A stretch of DNA of 14,897 nt from Thermoleophilaceae bacterium (lineage in GTDB: Bacteria > Actinomycetota > Thermoleophilia > Solirubrobacterales > JACPNS01). Below are positions 6,170 to 11,293 of the stretch, piece by piece. The stretch is taken from the NCBI GenBank assembly GCA_016463365.1, contig JAEMRJ010000049.1, forward strand, positions 1 to 14,897. The letters run 5' to 3'. Positions within the stretch are counted from its first letter, which is position 1. Every line of letters begins with the position of its first letter. Below the pieces are notes generated by a model, which worked only from the letters and a program-made list of their open reading frames with translations, searched no databases and was not told the DNA's origin. The position numbers and the translations under genes are program-made.

Positions 6170-6550
6170 TTATGCGGCGCGGGTTAGACGAATGATCTGG
6201 TCGAGGTCGCTGCGGCGCGGCTCGTAGTGACTGAACTCGCGCAGCACACTTCCTGAATCGTCGATCACGGCGACGCGCGGCGTCGAGTTGATGCGGTACC
6301 TGGCGGCCGCCTGCGGCCGCTCTGCGATGTCAATTGCCTCTACTCGCATCGTGTCTTCTTCGAGCGCGTCCAACCACTGTCGGCAGCCGTGGCAGTACGG
6401 ACTCGTGAAGACGATGACCTGCGTGCCGGGCGCAAAATCGCCGACTTCGAACTGTTCGATGTGGTGGCGTCGCCGGATCGCCGCACGCGCAAACGCGCTG
6501 AACACGCAGACGACCACGACGATGATCAAGAGAAGAAGTGCGCGATCCAT
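6170..6550 (-). CDS. Membrane-anchored thioredoxin-fold protein (CHGC)
   Basis: A 126-aa protein. A single hydrophobic segment at residues 4-20 is followed by a positively charged stretch (RAAIRRRHH), so by the positive-inside rule the domain may face the cytoplasm. The thioredoxin-like fold then shows VIVFTSPYCHGCRQWL with redox-type cysteines C53 and C56, the cis-proline strand STPRVAVIDDSG (P91) and a C-terminal helix. The CHGC active site differs from CGPC of thioredoxin. The ATG at 6550 lies 7 bases after the stop of the DUF4395 gene, so the two are co-transcribed. It probably handles disulfide or thiol chemistry together with its neighbour; the direction of electron flow is unknown. Confidence 0.85.
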   Translation of the reverse strand: MDRALLLLIIVVVVCVFSAFARAAIRRRHHIEQFEVGDFAPGTQVIVFTSPYCHGCRQWLDALEEDTMRVEAIDIAERPQAAARYRINSTPRVAVIDDSGSVLREFSHYEPRRSDLDQIIRLTRAA

Positions 6551-6557
6551 TGCCGGC

Positions 6558-7034
6558 TCAGTGGGCGAGCGCGATGCCGCGAAGGCGCGCCCAGGCGGCG
6601 TACATCTCGCAGCCGACGCAGATGCCGCTGATCGCCGCAAGAGATGCGAGCGTGGTGACGATCAACGAGAGCACCCAACCTGCCGTGGTGAACCCGGCGA
6701 TGAACAGCACGGTCGCCGCACTCATGAAGATCGCCCCGACGATGTTCGCAAAGCGCGGCGGACGCGAGTCCTCGATGTGGCCCTCGCCGAAGCGCGGCTG
6801 GAGCACCTTGAACCAGAAGACGCAAGGCACGCAGTAGATCCGGCCGAAGGTCAGCCCGACGATCAGTTGAAGGCCCATCAGCGCGACCAACCACTCCTGA
6901 TCGAGCAGGTAGGCGAGTCCGGTCACGACTGCAACGGTCGTCTGGAGAGTGCGGGGCGCGCGCTCGTCGATCACGTCGGTGTCCTTGAACGGGTCGACCG
7001 ACGGCTCGTAACGCTTTTCAAGGTTCAGGGCCAC
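6558..7034 (-). CDS. DUF4395-family membrane protein with two CXXC motifs
   Basis: A 158-aa protein matching the DUF4395 pattern: VDPFKDTDVIDERAPRTLQ near the start, RPPRFANIVGAIF in the middle (residues 91-103) and GICVGCEMYAAW at 137-148. About four hydrophobic segments are visible (near 32-45, 47-65, 97-115 and 119-136). Two CXXC pairs, C68/C71 (YCVPC) and C139/C142 (CVGC), lie at membrane edges. I chose GTG 7034 because TAAAAT ends 7 bases upstream and conservation begins here; the open frame runs on to 7265 but that part overlaps the divergent gene. The thioredoxin-fold gene follows directly, suggesting a membrane thiol-redox partner. The family function is unknown to me. Confidence 0.83.
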   Translation of the reverse strand: MALNLEKRYEPSVDPFKDTDVIDERAPRTLQTTVAVVTGLAYLLDQEWLVALMGLQLIVGLTFGRIYCVPCVFWFKVLQPRFGEGHIEDSRPPRFANIVGAIFMSAATVLFIAGFTTAGWVLSLIVTTLASLAAISGICVGCEMYAAWARLRGIALAH

Positions 7035-7041
7035 AGCGGCG

Positions 7042-7047
7042 ATTTTA
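7042..7047 (-). promoter_or_regulatory. Putative -10 box (TAAAAT) of a leaderless DUF4395 promoter
   Basis: On the minus strand TAAAAT is followed by CGCCGCT and the GTG at 7034. There is no Shine-Dalgarno. It is divergent from the -10 at 7087-7092, inside a 64-base gap between the two starts. Confidence 0.45.
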
Positions 7048-7086
7048 TCGGGAACTGCACCGGATCTCAGAAGCGCGTCCGGGGGA

Positions 7087-7092
7087 TAAGCT
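7087..7092 (+). promoter_or_regulatory. Putative -10 box (TAAGCT) for the 7099 gene
   Basis: TAAGCT is followed by 6 bases and the GTG at 7099. A GGGGGA at 7081-7086 could serve as a distant Shine-Dalgarno instead, so the leaderless reading is tentative. Confidence 0.35.
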
Positions 7093-7098
7093 CGCCTC

Positions 7099-7443
7099 GT
7101 GGATGAAGCTGACGATCGCGCGCGGGAGCGCGAAGAAACGGGGCGCGTTGAGGAGCGCGAGTTGACCGTCATCGAGATGATGAACGGTCCGGAGCGTCCG
7201 TCACCGCGGCGTCGAAGGGCGTTCCTCTGGGTCGGGCTCGCCTTCGCAACATTCTTGTTCACCATGACGGTGGCTGTGATCGGCCTTTACGGGCTCGACC
7301 TGCTGACGTTGATGACAATCATTCCGCTCGGATTTCTCGTTGCAGCGATGATCGGCGCGCTGCGCTACAAGGGCGAAGACCCGATGGCCAGGTTTGACCC
7401 GCCCGATCGCCAGCCGCCGCGCTCTTTCTGGCGTCGCAAATAG
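7099..7443 (+). CDS. Hypothetical small membrane protein
   Basis: A 114-aa protein starting at GTG. The N-terminal ~40 residues are highly charged (DDRAREREETGR, RPSPRRRR). Two hydrophobic segments follow at about 42-65 (FLWVGLAFATFLFTMTVAVIG) and 68-88 (LDLLTLMTIIPLGFLVAAMI), then a basic tail ending PPRSFWRRK. By the positive-inside rule both ends are cytoplasmic. It diverges from the DUF4395 gene and ends 13 bases before the DUF2269-like gene. I do not recognise the family; the composition and neat placement between genes support it as real. Confidence 0.7.
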   Translation: MDEADDRAREREETGRVEERELTVIEMMNGPERPSPRRRRAFLWVGLAFATFLFTMTVAVIGLYGLDLLTLMTIIPLGFLVAAMIGALRYKGEDPMARFDPPDRQPPRSFWRRK

Positions 7444-7444
7444 T

Positions 7445-7450
7445 TAATAT
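7445..7450 (+). promoter_or_regulatory. Putative -10 box (TAATAT) of a leaderless promoter
   Basis: TAATAT begins 2 bases after the stop of the upstream gene and is followed by CGGCGA and the ATG at 7457. There is no Shine-Dalgarno. It implies a promoter inside what otherwise looks like an operon. Confidence 0.5.
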
Positions 7451-7456
7451 CGGCGA

Positions 7457-7915
7457 ATGAGTTTTCTCGAACTGCTCGTCTTCGCACATCTTGCCGCGGC
7501 GATCGCCTGGGTCGGCGGCAACACGGTCATCCAGCTCTTCGGATCGCGCACGATCAACCGTGGTTCGCCCGACGAGATCCAGTCATTCGTCGGGACGCTC
7601 GTCTGGCTGACACCGCGCTTTTTCATTCCCGTCTCGTTGGCCACTGTCGGCTTCGGAATTGCTGCAGCCCTGGAGGCGTCGTACTCATTCGGTGAACCGT
7701 GGATATCTGCCGGATTGACGATGTTCATCGTGTCATTCCTGATCGGAATCGCGTACCTCGGACCGCAGTCTGAGCGGATCACGAAGCTCGGTGAGAGTGA
7801 AGGAACGGAGGCCCCCGCGTACGCCGAAGGCGTGAAGAAGCTCATGTTCGCCAGCCGTGTCGAGCTGATCCTGTTGTGGGTGACGGTCTTCTTGATGGTC
7901 ATCCGTCCCGGCTGA
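7457..7915 (+). CDS. DUF2269-like integral membrane protein
   Basis: A 152-aa protein with four hydrophobic segments. The opening FLELLVFAHLAAAIAWVGGNTVIQL resembles DUF2269 and related small membrane proteins, where a His and a Trp-Gly-Gly in the first helix are conserved. Later segments are FFIPVSLATVGFGIAAAL, ISAGLTMFIVSFLIGIAYL and VELILLWVTVFLMVI. The loop between helices 3 and 4 is acidic. The ATG at 7457 lies 6 bases after a TAATAT box. The amidase gene begins 19 bases downstream, so the two may be co-transcribed. The family name is from recalled pattern only; the function is unknown. Confidence 0.78.
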   Translation: MSFLELLVFAHLAAAIAWVGGNTVIQLFGSRTINRGSPDEIQSFVGTLVWLTPRFFIPVSLATVGFGIAAALEASYSFGEPWISAGLTMFIVSFLIGIAYLGPQSERITKLGESEGTEAPAYAEGVKKLMFASRVELILLWVTVFLMVIRPG

Positions 7916-7934
7916 TCCGCCAAGCTCACGGGCG

Positions 7935-8678
7935 ATGCCCTCCCTGATTGCCGTACTTGCACTTTTGTTCTCGCTGGCCGCTGCCGCTGCGCCCGGTTCC
8001 GCCGGGCCACTGGATTCGTTGCAGGGCAAGACGATTCTCGTGGACCCCGGCCACAACGGCGGCAATGCCGCGCACCCTGAGACGATCGACAAGCTGGTGC
8101 CGGCAGGGGGTTTCCGCAAGGCGTGCGACACGACCGGCGCGGCCACAAACGATGAGCGTCTGACTGAGCCGGCGTTCAACTGGGATGTCGCAAGACGCCT
8201 GACCCGACTGCTCCGCGCTTCCGGAGCAGAAGTCGTGCTCACCCGCAAGAGCAACAACGGCGTGGGTCCGTGCATCAACAAGCGTGCCTCGATCGGCAAC
8301 CGCGCAAGAGCGGACCTTGCGATCTCGATCCACGCCGACGGCGGGGAGCCGGCCGGCAATGGCTTTCACGTGATCCGCCCGGGACTGGTTCGCGGCTACA
8401 CGGGGCCGATCGTCGCGCCGTCCAAGGCACTCGCGCTCGAGATTCGCGCGGCGCTCGATGCGGCTGGCCTGGCTCGCGCCGACTACATCGCCCGCAATGG
8501 ATTGATTGCGCGCCGGGATCTTGGCGGGCTGAATCTCTCCAAGGTGCCCAAGGTGCTGGTGGAGCTCGGCAACATGCGCAACACCGCCGACGCGCGTCGA
8601 CTCAAGAGCGCCAAGTGGCGCGAGCATGTCGCCCGCGCACTGCGCAGCGGCCTTGCGCAATCGCTGAACTCGGAGTAA
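7935..8678 (+). CDS. N-acetylmuramoyl-L-alanine amidase (Amidase_3, Rv3717/Ami1-like)
   Basis: A 247-aa secreted zinc amidase, by family cleaving the bond between MurNAc and the peptide stem in peptidoglycan. A signal peptide spans about residues 1-23. Zinc ligands fit H40 (VDPGHNGG), E78 (TEPAFNWDVA) and H133 (SIHADGG), with the catalytic Glu at E210 (VELGNMRN). C64 (KACDTTGAATNDE) and C113 (NGVGPCINKR) sit where the mycobacterial Rv3717-type enzymes have cysteines and may form a disulfide. There is no extra cell-wall-binding domain. The ATG at 7935 begins a good signal peptide; the Shine-Dalgarno is weak. It follows the DUF2269-like gene by 19 bases. Confidence 0.93.
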   Translation: MPSLIAVLALLFSLAAAAAPGSAGPLDSLQGKTILVDPGHNGGNAAHPETIDKLVPAGGFRKACDTTGAATNDERLTEPAFNWDVARRLTRLLRASGAEVVLTRKSNNGVGPCINKRASIGNRARADLAISIHADGGEPAGNGFHVIRPGLVRGYTGPIVAPSKALALEIRAALDAAGLARADYIARNGLIARRDLGGLNLSKVPKVLVELGNMRNTADARRLKSAKWREHVARALRSGLAQSLNSE

Positions 8679-8683
8679 CAGGC

Positions 8684-8715
8684 AAAAAAAACGGCGCCCC
8701 CCGGAGGGAGCGCCG
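8684..8715 (-). terminator. Rho-independent terminator of the cold-shock gene
   Basis: CGGCGC (8692-8697) pairs with GCGCCG (8710-8715), with CCC/GGG continuing the stem after a mismatch. On the minus strand the hairpin is followed by eight T (8691-8684). It lies 46 bases past the cold-shock stop. It may also slow transcription arriving from the amidase gene, though the plus-strand side lacks a T run. Confidence 0.9.
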
Positions 8716-8761
8716 CAATGAAAACAGCACTGTGTCTGTTGTCAGACGTCAGAGAGAAGAA

Positions 8762-8965
8762 TTAGATCTTCTTGATTCCGACTGCCTTGGGACCCTTGTC
8801 CCCGGGCTCAACTTCGAACTCGACGCGCTCACCCTCGCTGAGTGAACGGAAGCCGTCCGAAAGGATCTCGGTGTGGTGGGCGAAGACGTCCTTGGAACCG
8901 TCTTCCGGGGCGATGAAGCCGAAGCCCTTGTCGTCGTTGAACCACTTGACTGTGCCAGTGGGCAT
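8762..8965 (-). CDS. Cold-shock domain protein (CspA family)
   Basis: A 67-aa single cold-shock domain that binds single-stranded RNA and [24 protein letters not shown] contains RNP1 (KGFGFI) and VFAHHTEI is RNP2. The end reads [20 protein letters not shown], the usual full length. The start ATG 8965 is fixed by AGGAGA (8971-8976) 5 bases upstream. A strong terminator follows. The gene has about 230 bases of noncoding DNA upstream, up to tRNA-Ala, compatible with the long structured leaders known for csp genes. The longer open frame to 9316 runs through the tRNA and is not coding. Confidence 0.97.
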   Translation of the reverse strand: MPTGTVKWFNDDKGFGFIAPEDGSKDVFAHHTEILSDGFRSLSEGERVEFEVEPGDKGPKAVGIKKI

Positions 8966-9194
8966 TGATTTCTCCTGTGAATTGCTTACGTCGCGAACCA
9001 GAAAATCAAAAGAACCCCCGGCAAAAAGCGACTTACTTGATCGACCGCATCGGCATACGCCGAATACGACTTGAAGCCAAATGTAGTCGCTCCGAGCGAG
9101 AAATGGTGAAAACCTCGTGGCCATGTTGCTACCAGTTGGAATCAAAGTGCGGCCCGGCGCGCGTCCGAGGAGCATGAATGCGATCGCGGTGAAG

Positions 9195-9267
9195 TGGAGC
9201 CAGACGGTTTCGAACCGACGACCTCCTGCTTGCAAAGCAGGCGCTCTACCAGCTGAGCTATGGCCCC
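9195..9267 (-). tRNA. tRNA-Ala (anticodon TGC)
   Basis: A 73-base cloverleaf on the minus strand. The acceptor stem GGGGCCA pairs with TGGCTCC with one G-T. The D arm is GCTCAGCTGGTAGAGC, the anticodon arm CCTGCTTTGCAAGCAGG with TGC in the loop, and the T arm CGGTTCGAAACCG. The discriminator is A and CCA is not encoded. A minus-strand TACACT (9284-9279), 11 bases before the 5' end, is a possible -10. Confidence 0.97.
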
Positions 9268-9337
9268 GTATCCTGCAAAGTGTACGTGGCAGAATTCGCT
9301 CCAGCGATCCAGGCAAACGTAGAACGAAGGGGGACCT

Positions 9338-9814
9338 GTGGGTTCAGACGGTAGTTTCGAGGTTGTACGCAGCGCGCAGATCGACGCGCCCGCCGAGCGC
9401 GTGTTCGCGCTGATTGATCGCTTCAAGAGCTGGACAGAGTGGTCGCCCTGGGAAGGCATCGACCCAGATCTCGAACGTACCTACGAGGGTCCGGAAACCG
9501 GGGTCGGCTCAAAGTACGCGTGGAAGGGCAATCGCAAGGTCGGTGAGGGAAAGATGGAGATCACCGCCTCTCAGCCCTCGAGCCGCGTGGAGCTGGACCT
9601 GCACTTCCTCAAGCCGATCAAGGCCGAGAACGTGACGATCTTCGAACTTGAAGAATCGCCCGCGGGCGCCACGATGGTGACCTGGCGGATGCTGGGCCGG
9701 CAGAAAGGCATGATGAGGATCATGGGCATGTTCTTCAAGATCGACAAGATGGTCGGGCCTGATTTCGAGAAGGGCCTCGCGCAGCTGAAAACCGCCGCCG
9801 AGTCGTCGAGCTGA
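9338..9814 (+). CDS. SRPBCC (START-like) ligand-binding protein
   Basis: A 158-aa protein of the SRPBCC/polyketide-cyclase-like superfamily. The pattern is [20 protein letters not shown], then a Trp-rich segment ([10 protein letters not shown], residues 31-40), [17 protein letters not shown], alternating strands, and a C-terminal helix. These folds bind hydrophobic ligands in a deep cavity; the ligand here cannot be told. The start is GTG 9338, with AAGGGGGA (9327-9334) 3 bases upstream. The stop TGA overlaps the ATG of the next gene by one base (TGATG), so the two are translationally coupled. Confidence 0.9.
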   Translation: MGSDGSFEVVRSAQIDAPAERVFALIDRFKSWTEWSPWEGIDPDLERTYEGPETGVGSKYAWKGNRKVGEGKMEITASQPSSRVELDLHFLKPIKAENVTIFELEESPAGATMVTWRMLGRQKGMMRIMGMFFKIDKMVGPDFEKGLAQLKTAAESSS

Positions 9815-10137
9815 TGCCCGAGTCCCAGCAAGAGCTCGAGGCGGTGCTCCAGGAGCTCGCCGAACCGCAGGGATTCGATGCGATCGAAGAGCGCCTCGCG
9901 GCAATCGCCCCGCAGCTCCAGAGCCTGCTCGACGGCGCGCTGAGCGCTGGCGGCTGGTTCGACGATGCGCACGAGGCGCTTGTCCTCAAGACCGCAACGC
10001 AGCCCGACTCCGAGCAGCGAATCGCTGAGGTTCGCAACTTCGTGCTCGAGCAGACCAGGCTGGGAATGCTCGTGGGGGTGGCGGTCGGCTGGGAGCTTGC
10101 CGAACGCCTCGAAGCCAGACGATCTTCCGCTGCATGA
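9814..10137 (+). CDS. Hypothetical 107-aa helical protein
   Basis: I do not recognise this protein. It is acidic and predicted mostly helical (ESQQELEAVLQELAEP, AIEERLAAIAPQLQSLLDGAL). One hydrophobic stretch near the end (TRLGMLVGVAVGWELAERL, about residues 81-99) may be amphipathic or membrane-associated. The start ATG 9814 overlaps the SRPBCC stop by one base, and its own stop TGA overlaps the ATG at 10134 as ATGA. Tight coupling on both sides strongly supports it as real and suggests a job shared with the SRPBCC protein and lipoprotein. Confidence 0.75.
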   Translation: MPESQQELEAVLQELAEPQGFDAIEERLAAIAPQLQSLLDGALSAGGWFDDAHEALVLKTATQPDSEQRIAEVRNFVLEQTRLGMLVGVAVGWELAERLEARRSSAA

Positions 10138-10565
10138 ATCAGTACGCTTCGGCGATGCAAAAACGACTCCCACTTCTGCTCGTAGCCCTGGCCATGCTGT
10201 TCTCCTTCGCGGCTTCCGGCTGCGGCGATGACGCAGCAGACAACGCGACTCCCGTGCCTTCAGGAGCAACGCAATCCACCAGCGACGGTGCCACCAGCGT
10301 CAGTGCGGCGGCCGGCGCTGCCGTCGAGTCCGCCAAGAAGGCCCTCGAATCATGTGTCGAGTCGGCCGATTCCCTGCCGGACGCCGACAATGCCGCGGCC
10401 GCCAAGAAGCGCTGCCAGGACGCCTACGACAGCATCGAGAAATCTTCCGAGAAGGTCGATCAGGCGGCAAGCGAGGCGCGCGCCAAGTGCGAAGAATCCG
10501 CGAACAACATCCCGAACGCAGAGGCCAAGGCAAGCGCGCTCAAGGCCTGTGGACAGATCAACTAG
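10134..10565 (+). CDS. Lipoprotein with duplicated CX19C helical unit
   Basis: 143 aa from ATG 10134, which overlaps the upstream stop as ATGA. The hydrophobic stretch LPLLLVALAMLFSFAASGC ends at a lipobox-like Cys (C30). A Ser/Thr/Ala linker follows, then two units of identical spacing: C74...C94 (beginning CVESADSLPDAD) and C119...C139 (beginning CEESANNIPNAE), each CX19C with a central LP or IP. Each looks like a helical hairpin closed by one disulfide. An alternative ATG at 10155 lies 6 bases after TACGCT (10143-10148) and would give a more typical signal peptide (MQKRLPLLL); both starts may be used. The family is unknown to me. Confidence 0.8.
   Translation: MNQYASAMQKRLPLLLVALAMLFSFAASGCGDDAADNATPVPSGATQSTSDGATSVSAAAGAAVESAKKALESCVESADSLPDADNAAAAKKRCQDAYDSIEKSSEKVDQAASEARAKCEESANNIPNAEAKASALKACGQIN
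10143..10148 (+). promoter_or_regulatory. Putative -10 box (TACGCT) inside the lipoprotein 5' end
   Basis: TACGCT, 6 bases, then the in-frame ATG at 10155. The spacing matches other probable leaderless starts in the window. It would let the lipoprotein be made apart from the upstream coupled genes. Confidence 0.35.
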
Positions 10566-10575
10566 TCACCGGTGA
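10566..10575. repeat. 10-bp perfect palindrome between convergent genes
   Basis: TCACCGGTGA directly follows the lipoprotein stop and lies 12 bases past the stop of the convergent 48-aa ORF. No T run accompanies it. It could be a regulator site or part of a weak terminator. Confidence 0.3.
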
Positions 10576-10587
10576 GTCGGATCGCAC

Positions 10588-10734
10588 CTAGTGGTGAATC
10601 CACTCGGTGCGGTCCTTCCAGTCGTGCGCCATCAGCAGTCCGCCAGCAACGGCGAGCACTGCTCCGGTGAGGCCGTGGTGGAGTCGCCATCCTGCGACCC
10701 AGACTCTCTGCTGATCTCTGTCCCATCTGACCAT
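10588..10734 (-). CDS. Small 48-aa membrane protein (short ORF)
   Basis: The minus-strand frame from ATG 10734 encodes MVRWDRDQQRVWVAGWRLHH, then GLTGAVLAVAGGLLMAHDWKDRTEWIHH. It has a basic N-terminus, one glycine-rich hydrophobic helix (about residues 21-36) and a Trp/His-rich end. GAGGG (10746-10742) lies 7 bases before the ATG, a good Shine-Dalgarno. It fills the otherwise empty 10566-10830 interval. The arrangement of R-x-HHGLTG and HDWxDR resembles small conserved actinobacterial proteins as I recall them, but I cannot name a family. A different-frame minus-strand ORF over the same bases (10562-10843) looks compositionally random. Confidence 0.5.
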   Translation of the reverse strand: MVRWDRDQQRVWVAGWRLHHGLTGAVLAVAGGLLMAHDWKDRTEWIHH

Positions 10735-10830
10735 CTGCCTGCCCTCTTCCTTGCTCCAACGCCCGTTCGTAAGCTGCCCGAACGTGAGGCTTGTGGTTAT
10801 GACTGTTTATCGGCATTTCAGCGAGGTGGA

Positions 10831-11286
10831 ATGAGTACTTCACATACCAACAAAAAGTATTTTGTGGTCGCGTTGGCGGTCGGTTCGCTGCTGGCCGTAG
10901 GTTGTGGCGATCCGGCCGAAGAGCCGCCCACGACTGCGCCGACGACTGCAGGCGTCAGCGCGGCGGCAGGGAGCGTTGAAGCCGCTCCCGAAGAGACGGA
11001 TCTTGCTCCGGTCGATCTTCAGCTTGCGGGCGGAGGATTTGCCTCCGATACGCCGCGCAGCTTTCACGTGCCGTCGGGATTCCTGATCGTCGTCAGCGCC
11101 AAGAACACCGACGACAGAACGATCCGCCTGAGCGTGACGGGACCTTCGATCGCTCAGACCTTCAAGATTCCGGCAGGCGAGACGCAGAAGATCACGATCG
11201 CCTCACTCGCTGCCGGAGAAGCTGCGAAGCTGATTTCCGGAGGGGCGACGATCGAAATCGTTGCCGACGCCGAACCGGGACCGTAA
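10831..11286 (+). CDS. Putative lipoprotein with beta-rich domain
   Basis: A 151-aa protein. The signal peptide MSTSHTNKKYFVVALAVGSL runs into LAVGC, giving lipid attachment at C25. A Thr/Pro/Ala/Glu linker follows to about residue 60. A domain of about 85 residues then shows alternating strands (RSFHVPSGFLIVVSAKN, IRLSVTGP, FKIPAGETQKITIASL, GGATIEIVAD), compatible with a small beta-sandwich resembling cupredoxin-like or periplasmic ligand-free folds; no metal-binding set is visible. I chose ATG 10831 because GAGGTGGA sits just upstream; the open frame back to 10591 is not supported by composition or a start signal. It converges on the sigma factor gene, 7 bases apart. The function is unknown. 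Confidence 0.83.
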   Translation: MSTSHTNKKYFVVALAVGSLLAVGCGDPAEEPPTTAPTTAGVSAAAGSVEAAPEETDLAPVDLQLAGGGFASDTPRSFHVPSGFLIVVSAKNTDDRTIRLSVTGPSIAQTFKIPAGETQKITIASLAAGEAAKLISGGATIEIVADAEPGP

Positions 11287-11293
11287 GGCTTGA

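Noticed and set aside
7035..7265. 77-codon extension of the DUF4395 frame
   Set aside because: It overlaps the divergent gene at 7099-7443 and is Ser/Arg-rich; the family begins near 7034.
9174..9260. Plus-strand ATG preceded by GAGGAGC at about 9174
   Set aside because: The frame immediately enters the antisense of tRNA-Ala, so coding is unlikely.
8966..9316. N-terminal extension of the cold-shock protein frame
   Set aside because: It runs through tRNA-Ala and noncoding DNA; the AGGAGA site and family length fix the start at 8965.
10591..10830. 80-codon upstream extension of the second lipoprotein
   Set aside because: Composition is unlike protein. The Shine-Dalgarno and signal peptide at 10831 mark the true start, and the opposite strand carries a better candidate.
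10562..10843. 93-codon minus-strand frame overlapping the 48-aa ORF
   Set aside because: It is Arg/Pro-rich and featureless and would overlap the lipoprotein start; the other frame has a Shine-Dalgarno and a membrane helix.
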